Origin: Agarophyton chilense
Lineage: Eukaryota; Rhodophyta; Florideophyceae; Gracilariales; Gracilariaceae
Direction: 5' to 3'
NCBI GenBank assembly: GCA_030374765.1
Contig: JARGXX010000079.1
Coordinates: 310,001-374,000, forward strand
DNA: 64,000 nucleotides
Shown here: positions 53,271 to 64,000 of the stretch, in pieces
How positions within the stretch are numbered: position 1 is the stretch's first letter
How the letters are laid out: the number at the start of each line of letters is the position of its first letter
Translations under genes and position numbers: made by a program
The notes under the pieces: model-generated
Seen by the model: only the letters and a program-made list of their open reading frames with translations
What the model was told of the DNA's origin: nothing
Databases searched by the model: none

Positions 53271-53820
53271 CCAAAGTTCAAACGCCTTTTGACATTACCG
53301 CCCTGACTCCATGATGCCATAGGGCAACTTCATCCATTACCGGAGCACTCTACGGTTCCCTTTCCTCTGGCGGGGCGTGCGAACGTAGATATCGCGAGAT
53401 AAAGGGCCGCTCTGCAAGCAAGCGCCTTTCACATCAGCATGACAGATTCGAATTCCTAAGAACGTGAGAAGACACAACAGCAGACGTAAAACGTGAACTG
53501 CGTAGTAGGGGTTTATTTCCTTATCATGTCCTCCTCGTTGCCCTAGTTCCCGTGCGGCTATAATCTTGCCTTCGTTGTTCGCTCCCCATTCATTTCCTGT
53601 TTTATCTTATAAATAATTTGCCCAGATATGACGTTTGTGTCGAAAGGAACTTCTTCCTCTGGAACCTCCATATAGACATTTGACCAGTTAGAGTAATGCT
53701 TATCTTTAACAGACTCGTACAATAAATAGGGTGGGACACTTTCTAACTTAGACCGTGAAACGTGTGCTTTACGAGACGGTCGTGCAACGCAGCTAGTACT
53801 TCTTCACGATTGTACTTGAG
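53271..53820. other. flank of the MULE relic, no gene
   Basis: Starts GC-rich (CCTGACTCCATGATGCC to GCGGGGCGTGCG) and turns AT-rich. It may include the MULE right terminus, but no inverted match to the left side was found. Confidence 0.4.
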
Positions 53821-55210
53821 CTAAATTCCTGGACATACGTGGCTGGATGGTACGGTGGCGCCGATGTACTTGACTAGATTGCCGGTTGAATGGGAGGCCA
53901 TCAAAGAAGTGTGAAGCGTTGCGCCTGGTGGCGGCAGCTCATCCGGGATGAGAGCTATTAAGTCGATAAAGCTGACCCGAATGGGCCTACTCAACATTGA
54001 CACTGAGAGAGCATCCGCATCGTCCCTCGTTTCCGACACCTGGTCCTCGAGATCGGCGGACAGCAATCCTTCCGTAAATTGGCCTTTCGGTTACATCCAT
54101 AAACTTTAAGTACTTTCACTGCTTTTCCTTCCAGTTTCTCTTTGAGAACAATGAGATCGTTCATGGGTATGTCTACACCTGGACTAATGCAGTCATCACG
54201 ACTTTGTATTGTGTTCGATTCACCCTCTTCTCTTCTTGATGCCAATCTCTCCTCTCGTCGAGGTCTTAATTCACATTTTACCTGCTTTATTTCTGGAGTG
54301 AGTTTCTCCGAAACCCTTTTTGAGGTCCATCCTGAGTGCAATCATTATTGATTTCTGATGGATCACTTTGTTTTTCTCTTCAAATGTTTATTCTTCAATT
54401 TGAGAACTATTCAACGATACTGATTTAGCCCTTTTCTCTGTTTTGGATTTCTTGTGCTTCCATGCTCTGCGGTCTTCTTTGTGACAAATGATGAAAAATA
54501 TCCTACGCATACCCTTCATGCGCTGCTGATACTCTCCACTGCTCGTTCTTGGCTTTTCTGGATTGCCTCTCACAGCCTTTCCTCAATAGTGCGTGCCACT
54601 CTTTTCAAAGTTCTCAATCCCTATGAGGTGTGGATAAGAGCTTCCAAATCTGAACAGTTTTCCACCCTAAGAACTGTACGTTTCGGTACCAAACAGAGCA
54701 CTATCAACTCTTAAAGCAATCCGAACTGTATCATCAGTGGCACGGAAGTTCGACTTCAATATTTTTAGTTTTACTCGAGCCTTCAATCCTGAGCAGAAAC
54801 TATCCCGCTTCTCATCATCGGAAATTCGTGGGATACCCAACACAGTATTCTTGAACTCTGTGAGACACGAAGACTTAGAACTTCGCAGAGAGAGTCGACG
54901 AAGCTGGGCTCCTGCACGTCGAATGCTATCCTAGTTAACGAATTCTTCTCTTACAGCTGCTTCAAATTCTTACTACGTAACTGATATCTGTTGGGATTGA
55001 ACTAACACATACCACCAGCACGTTGCCGTGCATTTCAGTAGCACAGAAGCAAAGCCAATCCTGGTTGCGTCAATAAGGTCTAACTCTAGACTAGTAGGCT
55101 GTACGTGGTTTTGAAACTGGCTGACTTGCTCGAGCTTTGCATCGAAAACCAATCGATCCCTCTTTCCATCAAATTCACATGGCTCATTAGGTCTAAACGC
55201 ACGCACAATA
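53821..55210 (-). mobile_element. second Ty3/gypsy gag fossil, different lineage
   Basis: Old broken copy on the minus strand. From the right: CEFDGKRDRLVFDAKLEQV and ATRIGFASVLLKCTATCWW (~55,170-55,020), the classical retrotransposon Gag opening. Then ISDDEKRDSFCSGLKARVKL (~54,800), then a basic part and YGCNRKANLRKDC (~54,090), a zinc-knuckle remnant. It does not resemble the Gag of the 39.8-51.5 kb element. Several breaks, AT-rich drift, no LTRs seen. Confidence 0.65.
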
Positions 55211-58200
55211 ACAACTGATCAAATCTTATAATAACTCTTGATAGCTTGATTTCCGTTTGTTTGATTTCAACTTCTTAGGATTCGTCTCTAGGCAGCAGGG
55301 TCCGGACGAAATGATTTCAGAAAGCCCTATTTGGCTCCCACACAACGAGGGCTCCGGTATTTCTTAATTTGTCCGGGATATCTCCAACAATGTTCTACAT
55401 AAACTCTTCAGTGTCCTTGTTATATAAGAAAAAGACCACGAATCATCCTACTGAAATATTCTCTTCTTATCTTTCTCGACGGTAATGGAGTCGTACTTTA
55501 ATACCCTACCTGATCAAACCGTTTTTTGCAGCGTTTATCAAACTTGTGTCCCAGTTGGTCGACCTAGGTTACACCAAATAGTCGAAAGAAATATAACAGG
55601 ATACTTCGGGCGACCTGGCGCAGATATATTTTCACACTCACACTTTCCTCGGAAGAAGATCCATACCAAGTTTAACGAAATATTTGGTCAACCTAACAAC
55701 ACCAATAGCTGACACACTACACTACAGTTTATGTTTCCAGGTTCGCTTAGTCCGAAGCGAAGCCAGTCCTGAGATGCTACCAGTGCAACAAAGGCAACTG
55801 CGACAGGGTGCCTATCGGGCAGCGCGGTGCGATAATCGAGTGATGCAATATGTAGTACTTTACTTTTCGTATGGTCTTGAGATCTTATGAAAAAAGGTCA
55901 CTCGAGTCGGAGAACAACTGTTCCTTTTCAAGAATTTTGATTCCCGCTAAATAACTCCCAAACGCGTAGTATGTAAATTGTTATACACCCATATGAGAAG
56001 TTTCTAGATTAAAGACTGAAACTTCTTAATAGTTCTATATGCATGACTTGTGCCCTTATTTTTCAGAACTCATCAAACTAAACTACTTGAATGATACACA
56101 ATTTATACATTCTTGATGCCTGATTTGTATATGGTTGTCGTAATGCTGGCCATATATGTTGCTTATTTTTCGACAGACACACATCGAAAATAAACATCAT
56201 TGCATTCCATGCACAAATTCTCAAGAAACGTGTGCTCAACTTCTCCTCCGAGGTTGCCGTTTTCAAGATACCGCTTTTCTCTCTTTGTGCCCATTCTCCG
56301 TTGAAGCTATTACTTTTTAACCTTTAAACCCTCAGTAGACGTGGGAAACGGTTTCAATTAGGTTCTCATCTCTAAATTAGAAATAGATTTATTCTTATCA
56401 CTCTAGTTCACAATAACCACCACAAAATCACGCCACACCCATTCCAACCTTTCTTGGACCCAATAAGCTGAATTATTATGACAATTCTCCTTCCCATTAA
56501 CGCAGATTTTGCGAAACCGCCATACTGTTGTCGAATTAACGCACACAAGGTATGACTCTCTACATCACGCAAGGAAGAAGTGCACATAACTCCATCTTTA
56601 TCAAGATCAATGCACGAAACGACATTATCAATCTCTCATTCGTTTGTACCAATCCGTTTTGATTTTCGGAAAGAGCTTACAACACTATGGCCGTATTACG
56701 TGGTCGTTCTAACGTTCTGTTCTGGCGGTTACAAGCCAAAGAGCGTTCTTGTTTTCATGAAAAATGCATTGCAGTTGTAGTGACGATATGTAGCATATGT
56801 TCAGGTGCTAGAGGCAGGCCTCTACCATTTTATTTGGACTGAGAAAGGAGAGGTGGTAGTTGGTTGTTTTGGTGGGAATGAAGAAAGAAGTACTAATTCT
56901 GGTTCAATGCTTACTAGATATATGGTGAAATTATCCCTTGCCAGAAAGACATAGGAGTCTTAAACGCATTACAAAGCGTTTTTAAAAAAAAAAGACTTGA
57001 TAAATTTGGGGCATAATTGTGGTCGGTCACTTCGATCATATACTCGTTAGGATCTGGCAATAGCAGCATCAGCACCGACCTAATTTCTGACAATTTTAAT
57101 GAAAGTTAGGTGTTTAGAGACTTCTGCAGCGCCGCATCAGAAGATGTATAGTTTTGCAGTAGGCAGTAGGGGACCGTGAGGCATTGTTGAGAACCATATT
57201 GAAAAAGCAGGAGACAGCCAAGTATTCGATGTTTTCCTAGTTCTCCCGATTCTTGTGGCTTTTGGTGTCACAATTAGGGGTGAGTTACAGTATTGTAGTT
57301 GCGCTGTGATACTGCTGGAGAAAACGCATTGTGTGGAAGATTTCAAGAGTGGGTTGTCTGCAGAAAGCACACTGCTATTGAAATTTTGAGATGGTGAGCT
57401 GTCTTTCAAGGAAGACTTGGACGTTCTTTAAGAGTCGAATGTAGAACGATATATTTATGATAGGAAATGTCTGCAGGCAGCTTGTCTGTTTATCTGGAGG
57501 AATAGGCTGTATTTACTGAAATATCATGCTTCTCGCAAAATTGAGGCCTTCTACATGAGAGCATCATCTTCTGCTGGCGTATATCCTGCTGTTCTTACTT
57601 TGATGCGGTGAAGAATGCATTCAACATATACCGTAAAATCTCAACACAAAACCCACATTTGCTACTGGTGTAGTTTTTGCCGAACCAAATCAACGTAAAT
57701 AGTTTCCCATCCGAGTTCTTAGATTAGATGCAACTTGCAGAGCTACAGTACATTATGTCCATTCAATTCAGTTTGTAATGTAGACCGCCCATGCAGAAAC
57801 AAATGTTTGCCTGTGAAGCTCAGCATTGTTTAGTGGAATGTCTCAATTTACGCAGTCTATCAGCTTGTATATATCCAGTTTCAATTCCTTCACCTTTATT
57901 AACCCGTCATCAACTTTGTCTGCACCGACACTGCTTTTTTATGAACCTGAATCCTCACTGCGCAAGTATATCCTCTCACTGCTCCCTTGCGCTCCAATGC
58001 TCATAGTTTGCGTTTTCTTGAATGCTATTTTTAACTAAATTTTAATGGCGAGTGTACAAATGTTTTCGACATTTTTGTAATGTCAGATCTTGAAAAAAGT
58101 ATTTAATGTGGATTATCAAAATTCACTTTTTATAGTATCTATTCGACATTGAATTTGACCTCATATGAAATCAAACGCCGGCTGCATCAAACAAATTAGT

Positions 58201-58964
58201 TTGTCTTCTGAGCTAATAGCCGTTTTTAATTAGGAATTTCTTCCTTATGGTTTAGACCCTCATTTCCAGCGCATTTTTTTCCGAAATAAGGGCAAAAATC
58301 GGAATAGCTTTGTTTCGTGTCACACGTATCCTGCCGTTTACTTGAGGTGCATGCTGAGGAGGTGGATGCAAGGCAAAGGCAAAAGCGATCACAACCTGGA
58401 GCGCATCGAAAATGGATCCCAAGCTTGCCGTGCTTTTCCATCACCAGAGGACACAAACTGCCTTGCGTACAGATATGCTGGTGCAACAGGGCTTCGCTAC
58501 GTCATCAAGAGCAACTTTGTTCAGAAAAGCATGCGTCTGGACTTCATTCAAACGACGCATGTTTTGTGGTTGTCGCAAGGGAATGGATGCGTTTTGCATA
58601 TTTGATGTATTAGCTCGGACAAGGCTGACGAAATGCACCAATTGCTCCGGTGTATATTAGTTCAGCTGTTGAGGTGTGATGGTCACTCCAACAGCTGCTT
58701 CCATTTTCGCAATGAGAAGGTACTGTGCCGGCGCAGGTCCTGGCAGTGCAAACAAAAGTAAGAATTTAGTAGATGCCATCGAGGCGTGCTGCCAAAACTG
58801 ACGATCTCTTCACTGGCGGGTCCTTTGCGTTGGCACGGTGGTAAGCGCGGTCCGGTACGGTATCGATAGAAAACCTGGAAGGTCGTAGGATAAGTTGTAA
58901 GAACAAGGATGTAGAAGACCAGAGCTGACAACAGCCTCTGTATGCAGCCGGGAACGAACAATCG
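55211..58964. other. AT-rich debris; one coding-like scrap
   Basis: No supported gene over ~3.7 kb. Around 58,320-58,660 three plus-strand frames overlap; one reads FPSPEDTNCLAYRYAGATGL and so on, and could be the ruin of a coding sequence, but the family is unknown. Only short simple runs elsewhere (A run near 56,985). Confidence 0.45.
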
Positions 58965-59506
58965 TGTTACCTAAACTGCTTATCTTCTTTATTCCTTGTG
59001 TCTTGTCTCCCGCATGGGTCAGATCACTAGCGAGCTCACTAGGAGCTTAAGTAAAATACTAACTACCTATGTGGTCCACAAGTGCGGCCCAAGCGGGCCT
59101 CTGACGCAAGTACCACTGTCAGCCTGACATGCACACTCCCTCCACTTGCGGAAGCGACACGATTGGGCATCCAATTTGAAAAAGAATACCTGCCATGGTT
59201 CGAACCCAGGTTCCTAAAGAAGCTTACAGTACCAGATCGGTAGAAATACCGGTCGGTTAACCACGGCGGTCGAGAACTGACCTGCGTCGATTGATGTGAG
59301 GGGCGCGGACGTGCTTTGCTGTGGTGCGCTTACACGGGTACCGCAGAATTGAGGGGTCTGGCTTGCCAGATAAGAGGGGCTTTCCGAACGATGTGTCGTA
59401 CGCCTCCGTTCTCTTTTGCCAAAAAGACCTTAAAGGTGAACTTTTGCACATGTATCGGAACATTCGATAGCAACAGTCCATCGCCCTTCACCATCTGGTT
59501 GTTACA
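58965..59506 (-). repeat. candidate 3' LTR of the second copia element
   Basis: Right edge is firm: minus-strand AGGAGAAA then TGTAACAACC. The left edge at 58965 (ending GGTAACA) is a guess from the TG...CA rule and an AATAAA about 30 bp inside. The second LTR is not in the window, so the length (~540 bp) is unconfirmed. Confidence 0.4.
59191..59267 (-). other. tRNA-like sequence (B box, acceptor-like ends)
   Basis: 77 nt on the minus strand with a B box (GGGTTCGAACC), ends that pair as GCCGTGG/CCATGGC, and an anticodon-loop-like CTGTAAG that would read GTA (Tyr). D and anticodon stems do not form properly, and the end pairing overlaps the T arm. It is not a functional tRNA gene; it may be a tRNA-derived SINE head or a chance promoter inside the LTR. 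Confidence 0.35.
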
Positions 59507-60458
59507 TTTCTCCTGCGGGTCGATGACATTCGCCCGGGTTCGAGCGAACAATATATTGCTCAGGTATGATATTCGAAATACCCGTCTTTAGAACTTCCCG
59601 AAGTGGTGTTACGTTAGTTGTCTTCGTGAGATGGTCTGCAAGATTTTGACCACTACGGATAAAACCAATGTCTGAGATATGACCTGAGTGGTATCCTTCG
59701 CGAGCGATGGCGATGTCAATCATCAACCGTTTTTCGGATGTACGAGACCCCTTGTGGATAATGTCAAACAACGACTTTGAATAAGTGAGTAGACAAACCG
59801 GGAGCGGTGATATGCCAAGTAAAAGTCCGAGTTCGGTCGATAGCGTAAAAGCGGCATCGTACATATCTGCAAAGGCTATAAGTTCAGCTGCGAACGAAGA
59901 GCGAGTAACTCGTCGTGCCTTATAGGATTTGAACGCGATTGGGATGACTCTACCGAAATGGTCCAACAAGAACACGATGTAGCCAAGCTGGGAGGTTAGG
60001 TCCGCGTTCGTAGCGAATGATGCGTCCGATACCCCAAGTAGGTGAAGCGAATCACGGTCAAGCTTCGGGAAATGTACCGAGAGGTCATGAGATTTTGCGT
60101 TGTCGATGGTCTCATTGACTCTCTTGATAATACCCTTGCGGTCCTGAAAGGTAGCGTCTTTTCCCAAGTTGGTGAGCTTCTTGACGTAGCTGTGCTGCGT
60201 TATGCAGTAGTCAACAATGCGGTTGGGTTCTATCTGGAATCCCGTGAAGGTACACGGAGGAAAAAAATCCGCCTTAGCTTCGAACGTTTCCCGTGTGCGG
60301 TCGCAAATAGCGCGAAACTCACTATCACCAGAGTGGAGTAGATCATCCACATATGATCCTGAGAGACCGATAAGGTTACCATTTCGGTGAAGGTAGTACA
60401 GCGCTGGGTCTGATCGCATTACCTTCATACCCAAATCCAGTCGGTGGTGCTTATCCAT
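59502..60458 (-). CDS. copia reverse transcriptase end and RNase H
   Basis: 318 codons. GSYVDDLLHSGD holds the catalytic YVDD. LGVSDASFATNADLTSQLGY, SSFAAELIAFADMYDAAF and RLMIDIAIAREGYHSG are the copia RNase H blocks. Part of the second copia element. Confidence 0.85.
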   Translation of the reverse strand: MDKHHRLDLGMKVMRSDPALYYLHRNGNLIGLSGSYVDDLLHSGDSEFRAICDRTRETFEAKADFFPPCTFTGFQIEPNRIVDYCITQHSYVKKLTNLGKDATFQDRKGIIKRVNETIDNAKSHDLSVHFPKLDRDSLHLLGVSDASFATNADLTSQLGYIVFLLDHFGRVIPIAFKSYKARRVTRSSFAAELIAFADMYDAAFTLSTELGLLLGISPLPVCLLTYSKSLFDIIHKGSRTSEKRLMIDIAIAREGYHSGHISDIGFIRSGQNLADHLTKTTNVTPLREVLKTGISNIIPEQYIVRSNPGECHRPAGEM

Positions 60459-60521
60459 TGTAGAAAACCATAGGTCTCCAGATTCGCACAGACCATAAAG
60501 TGGTTTCAGAAGTTGTAGCGC

Positions 60522-62318
60522 CTAATTGGGCTTCAACTCGAATTCCGGAACGGGATCAGAGATGAATAGTTCGCGTGAAAGTGGTTTCATAGATTGCAAG
60601 TAAGCCTGCGTAATGTCGTTGGTCCACAACTCAAAACCTAAAAGAGATGATAGCGCAAGGATAATTCGAACCGATTGTGGTTGGAGCGTTTGACTGTAGT
60701 GAGCCATCAGTTGCTTCATCCGATCACGGTGTCCGCCGATGACATATCGGGCTTTGAACTTCTCTTCACCGTCTTCGGTTGACTTGATAGCCAAAACAAA
60801 TCGACCGGGTAAGACATTCCCATCGGGTGGTATATCCTGCTTCAGGATGACCTTAAAGGTTCCTCTTTCGAGCAATCCTCGAAGCTCTTCCTTCTTAGCG
60901 ATAGCCATGCGCGGGTCATGTGCACGTGGATCACTAGAACTAAGAATCTCCGTCATAAAGACGTCGTCAACCTTCGAGCGGTAGTGACTTATAGCGTCCA
61001 TTAACTCGCACATATGGGTGTAAGATACCTCTTGCAGTCGAGCGTAGGGCTTCACCTGCGCAAAGTTGAAGGAACTTACGTTCGCATTCGGAGACAGACG
61101 TAGATGAACAAGCTTCGCGTCATGATCTACAGCGACGATCTCAAAAGGTCCAAGCCATTCACCGATACGGTTTGCAACGATCTTCTCCCTCCAGACGAGA
61201 ACTTTGTCGCCAGGTTGGTACGCGAAGTTAGCCGATGACGGAACGTTGTGGCGACGTGCGCGCTGAACGCGGAGTTTTGCCATGTGTTGTTCCATCTCTT
61301 TCCGAGCTGTGCTAACCAATTGGGCTCTCTCGTCCAGAGTAGCTTTGGATTGAAGATCCTCGCCAAGCAGGCGAAGTGAAGGAAATTCTCCAAATACCAG
61401 TACGGATGGAACTAAACCTTCAGGTCCAAGAGTGTTGTTCATCGCATAAACCGAAAAGGAAAGTAGCGCACTGAGCTCCACATTGGGAGAGACAATTCTC
61501 AGTTTCCTAAAGGTCTTTCGAAGCGGATCATTATATCGCTCGCCTATACCCATGGAGGAGTGAGATTCAATTCCCGTTCGTACAACATCGATGTTGGATG
61601 ATCTTGCGAGAGAAATGAAGCTGTTACCGAAAGCGGAGCCTTGATCGACCTTGATGCGGTTCGGGTTCCCAGTGTAGACTGATATCAAACACTCAACAAT
61701 GCACCTCCATATGGTCTTAGTCGAGACGTCGGGAAGAAAACGAGCGGCCGAAAAATGCGTCTGGGCGTCAACCATGTGTAGGACAGGCTTCCCTTCGAGG
61801 TACATGATGTCAATGATTATCTCCTCATTGAATCGAATGTTTTCTGTACCAAGTGAGACCTTAAACCGAGTAGGTCCGGGCTGGATCCGTTGGCATGGAT
61901 CGCAGGAACGACTAATCTCCTCGAGCTGCCTTCGTGTTTCCGGGGTGGTGTCATCTGGACGAGCTCTCCTGAACAAGTTGTAGAGTTTCTCCGAGGACGG
62001 GTGGAAAAACTGTCGATGCAACTTGGTTAGCTGTTCCGTGGTGAACATAGTCAACATTGGGACGGTGTATTCGGCATATAAATGTCCATCGAACCTGGTC
62101 AAAGGTACCTGCCAGTCGTCAATGACGTAAGAGTTGCCATCTTCTTCCATCACGGTGCGCTTTATCAACCGGTTGGTCACTGTACATGGAGTCAGTGAGT
62201 GCTGGTCGAGCAAGTCCATTCCCATGAGAGCGGGTATGTCTGCTGCGATGACATCAAATTGTACCGATATGGTTTGTATCCCTGGAGGGGTACTCAACGG
62301 GATTGTTATCCTTCCCAT
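60522..62318 (-). CDS. copia protease end, integrase and reverse transcriptase
   Basis: 598 codons. ADIPALMGMDLLDQHSL is the end of a pepsin-like protease. LHRQFFHPSSEKLYNL ... CDPCQRI is the integrase zinc domain. IIIDIMYLEGKPVLHMVD and KVDQGSAFGNSF are the integrase core. The SH3-like WREKIVANRIGEWLGPFEIV follows. The RT begins with FKARYVIGGHRDRMK and WTNDITQAYLQS. Confidence 0.85.
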   Translation of the reverse strand: MGRITIPLSTPPGIQTISVQFDVIAADIPALMGMDLLDQHSLTPCTVTNRLIKRTVMEEDGNSYVIDDWQVPLTRFDGHLYAEYTVPMLTMFTTEQLTKLHRQFFHPSSEKLYNLFRRARPDDTTPETRRQLEEISRSCDPCQRIQPGPTRFKVSLGTENIRFNEEIIIDIMYLEGKPVLHMVDAQTHFSAARFLPDVSTKTIWRCIVECLISVYTGNPNRIKVDQGSAFGNSFISLARSSNIDVVRTGIESHSSMGIGERYNDPLRKTFRKLRIVSPNVELSALLSFSVYAMNNTLGPEGLVPSVLVFGEFPSLRLLGEDLQSKATLDERAQLVSTARKEMEQHMAKLRVQRARRHNVPSSANFAYQPGDKVLVWREKIVANRIGEWLGPFEIVAVDHDAKLVHLRLSPNANVSSFNFAQVKPYARLQEVSYTHMCELMDAISHYRSKVDDVFMTEILSSSDPRAHDPRMAIAKKEELRGLLERGTFKVILKQDIPPDGNVLPGRFVLAIKSTEDGEEKFKARYVIGGHRDRMKQLMAHYSQTLQPQSVRIILALSSLLGFELWTNDITQAYLQSMKPLSRELFISDPVPEFELKPN

Positions 62319-62623
62319 GGACTCATATACGGAGTAAGCGAACCTGAACTTGCGGTTTGACCTGAGTAGTCGTAGCTGCTTACAGAAGCAGTTGTAGATC
62401 CTACGAGCTCTCTTGATACCGATAACAGAGCGCGGTGCGCAAATGTCTACGCAAAAGCCTGGAAGATAACCTTTGTCGGTACGTTTCGTGAACGAGGAGC
62501 TGTACGCAGAAGTACAGTCGATAACTTCTTTCCGGTGTCGGTGGCATTTGAATCGGTTGCGTCTGGATGCGATACTGCGGTGTGCAGATGCATTCTTCGG
62601 ATGGCTAGGAGCAAGCGCACCTT

Positions 62624-64000
62624 CTAGGCATCCTGAGAAAAATTCGAACGGTCCTTGAAGCGAACGTGCCTCTTCGAATTAACATTAACCGACGGTGGAG
62701 GAGAAAGAGAAGAAACCAAGTGGGTGTGAAGTTCCTTTTGGTCCACGTAGTTGGTTAGATCGGCGTCCAGAAATGTATGTGGATCTGAGTGCTGTTCGTC
62801 TGCCGTTAAGGTGAAAAAGGTTTCCAAGTCTGTGGATTCCTTATTCTCCGACTCGGTGTCAGACGAAGTGTCTTCATCCCTCAGAGAATTCACGACCTCG
62901 GATAGGACGTGGATTGCTGGAGTTCCCTGTTTGAGAGAATGTACAACTCCATTCCGAATGCGGTTGAATCGTGAACCAGTTGGGTGATCCTTTGCGAAAT
63001 GCTCTTCGCTTCCACATATGTGGCACTGCATCCGTTTTCCATCCTTTCCAATCGGGTTGCGTCTCCTTTGAAACATCGGAGAGCGACCTTTCAAACGGTT
63101 TGGTTTCACACCATTCTGTTGGTAGAATGTACCTGATGAACCAGAGGGTGTGTCCCTGGAAAGAGTCTTCTTTTCTTCCTCTAACTGTATCTGTTCCCGT
63201 AGAGCGGTAACAAACCTGTTGAAGGTAAACCGTGCGGTAGTCATTTGGGAGATTGGAGTTTCAGCCCATGACTTGGTGAGTACGGCCTTACGTAGGAACC
63301 GTTTCTTGTGCTCATCAGACCCAAATTGAGGTGGGGCCTGAGGAGTAAGAGCGTTGATCTTGTCTACCAAGTTGGTCAGTCCAGAGTCCGAATCGGTTAA
63401 TCCTTTCTCTTCCATGATCTGATCAACACTGATACGTTCAAGTTCAGCTTGAGCAGCAAGCTGTCGAGCATCATTGTCATATTCGTCCAACATGATCTTC
63501 ACCATAGCCTGGAAAGGCATACCGGGTACGGTGTTCCCGAAGAAGAATTCTCGAGCGGCCCCTCCGAAGACGTTGACAAAGAACTTCTGACGTTGATCTT
63601 CAGAGAGTTCAAACTGATGACAGCAAACCTCATAGTCTCGAAGGGTGTAGCGAATAGACTGTTCCTTGGAGCCGTTGAACTTCAAATCCTTAAAGTAGGT
63701 GACGACCGAGGCGGCCTTTTTGGGCGTATCCTTGTTGGGAAACGACGGCGGCGTAGGGAATGTCTGATGTCCCGAAACGGTGGGATTTCCGTGCGATGCT
63801 CCTTGTGGTGTCGGTCCAGTAACGGTTGGAGAGTTACCGTTTTGGTTCGCGGGTGTTGCCGACTGCGGCGAGTCTGCATTCTGGAAAAAGAATGAAGGCG
63901 GTGGAGGAGGAAGAACCTGTAGGTTACTTCTTGATCCAGTTGGATTCGAGAAGTATGGGCTCGAATTGCGGACTTCCTTGTAGGCCTCAAACATTTTCAT
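62624..64000 (-). CDS. copia Gag, possibly continuing past the window edge
   Basis: 458 codons from an ATG at the very last bases of the window, so an earlier start is possible. A Pro/Ser/Asn-rich first 100 residues is followed by a helical Gag domain (VVTYFKDLKFNGSKEQ; YEVCCHQFELSEDQRQKFF). Then come a basic stretch and a zinc-knuckle-like CHICGSEEHFAKD, and an acidic tail (DEDTSSDTESENKE). Confidence 0.75.
   Translation of the reverse strand: MKMFEAYKEVRNSSPYFSNPTGSRSNLQVLPPPPPSFFFQNADSPQSATPANQNGNSPTVTGPTPQGASHGNPTVSGHQTFPTPPSFPNKDTPKKAASVVTYFKDLKFNGSKEQSIRYTLRDYEVCCHQFELSEDQRQKFFVNVFGGAAREFFFGNTVPGMPFQAMVKIMLDEYDNDARQLAAQAELERISVDQIMEEKGLTDSDSGLTNLVDKINALTPQAPPQFGSDEHKKRFLRKAVLTKSWAETPISQMTTARFTFNRFVTALREQIQLEEEKKTLSRDTPSGSSGTFYQQNGVKPNRLKGRSPMFQRRRNPIGKDGKRMQCHICGSEEHFAKDHPTGSRFNRIRNGVVHSLKQGTPAIHVLSEVVNSLRDEDTSSDTESENKESTDLETFFTLTADEQHSDPHTFLDADLTNYVDQKELHTHLVSSLSPPPSVNVNSKRHVRFKDRSNFSQDA

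Larger units (their letters stand above)
58965..64000 (-). mobile_element. second Ty1/copia element, runs off the right edge
   Basis: Fossil copy in minus orientation. The gag start, pol and RNase H are inside the window; the 5' LTR lies beyond 64,000. Order: gag, pepsin-like protease, integrase, reverse transcriptase, RNase H, purine-rich tract AGGAGAAA, 3' LTR. It is not closely related to the copia element at 27.7-32.3 kb: the proteins, base composition and LTR all differ. It looks nearly whole, with about two breaks in the visible part. Confidence 0.85.

Noticed and set aside
59191-59267. A functional tRNA-Tyr gene
   Set aside because: Only the T loop and the outer ends fit. The D and anticodon stems do not form, and the acceptor pairing conflicts with the T arm.
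1-64000. CRISPR arrays, bacterial operons, rRNA genes
   Set aside because: No regularly spaced short repeats, no ribosome-binding-site-led gene strings and no rRNA-like stretches. Gene content and elements are eukaryotic.

Overview
The window looks like nuclear DNA of a eukaryote, most likely a red alga of the florideophyte type (Chondrus- or Gracilaria-like). Recognisable host genes are long, intronless where visible, and packed into small islands. Those islands are separated by long stretches of LTR retrotransposons, DNA transposons and AT-rich debris. The assignment rests on this layout and on gene content; it is an inference.

Host islands. (1) Positions 1-9,406 hold the 3' part of a TKL/Raf-like protein kinase, a five-helix membrane protein of unknown role, a bacterial-looking radical SAM enzyme and a DDX20-like DEAD-box RNA helicase. 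The membrane protein and the radical SAM gene are divergent and share a GC-rich intergenic region; the radical SAM and helicase genes converge. (2) Positions 32,716-35,652 hold a short-chain dehydrogenase/reductase, the ribosome-assembly GTPase NOG2/GNL2 and a small unidentified ORF.

Mobile regions. 11.0-16.7 kb carries two PIF/Harbinger elements. The first is decayed and split by a GC-rich insertion. The second is nearly complete, with TTA target duplications, imperfect terminal inverted repeats and a convergent Myb/SANT-like accessory gene. 19.7-21.4 kb is an old Ty3/gypsy gag fossil. 24.2-25.8 kb is a dead Tc1/mariner element with its own insertion. 27,703-32,269 is a young Ty1/copia element with LTRs of only about 90 bp, an AATTT target duplication and a strongly C+A-rich coding strand. 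38.8-53.3 kb is a MULE (Mutator-like) transposase gene split by a large Ty3/gypsy chromovirus (39,767-51,524, minus orientation, 915-bp LTRs, ATCCT duplication). 53.8-55.2 kb is another, older gypsy gag fossil. 59-64 kb is a second Ty1/copia element, minus orientation, running off the right edge.

The most unusual item is a 618-codon open reading frame (40,763-42,619) inside the gypsy element. It lies between the chromodomain end of pol and the 3' LTR and points against the element's own genes. It resembles no retroelement protein I recognise, and a TATA-like sequence precedes it. The rest of the window is ordinary for a repeat-rich algal genome. Several unassigned decayed coding stretches (22.5-23.1 kb, 36.4-38.6 kb) may belong to transposon families I cannot name.
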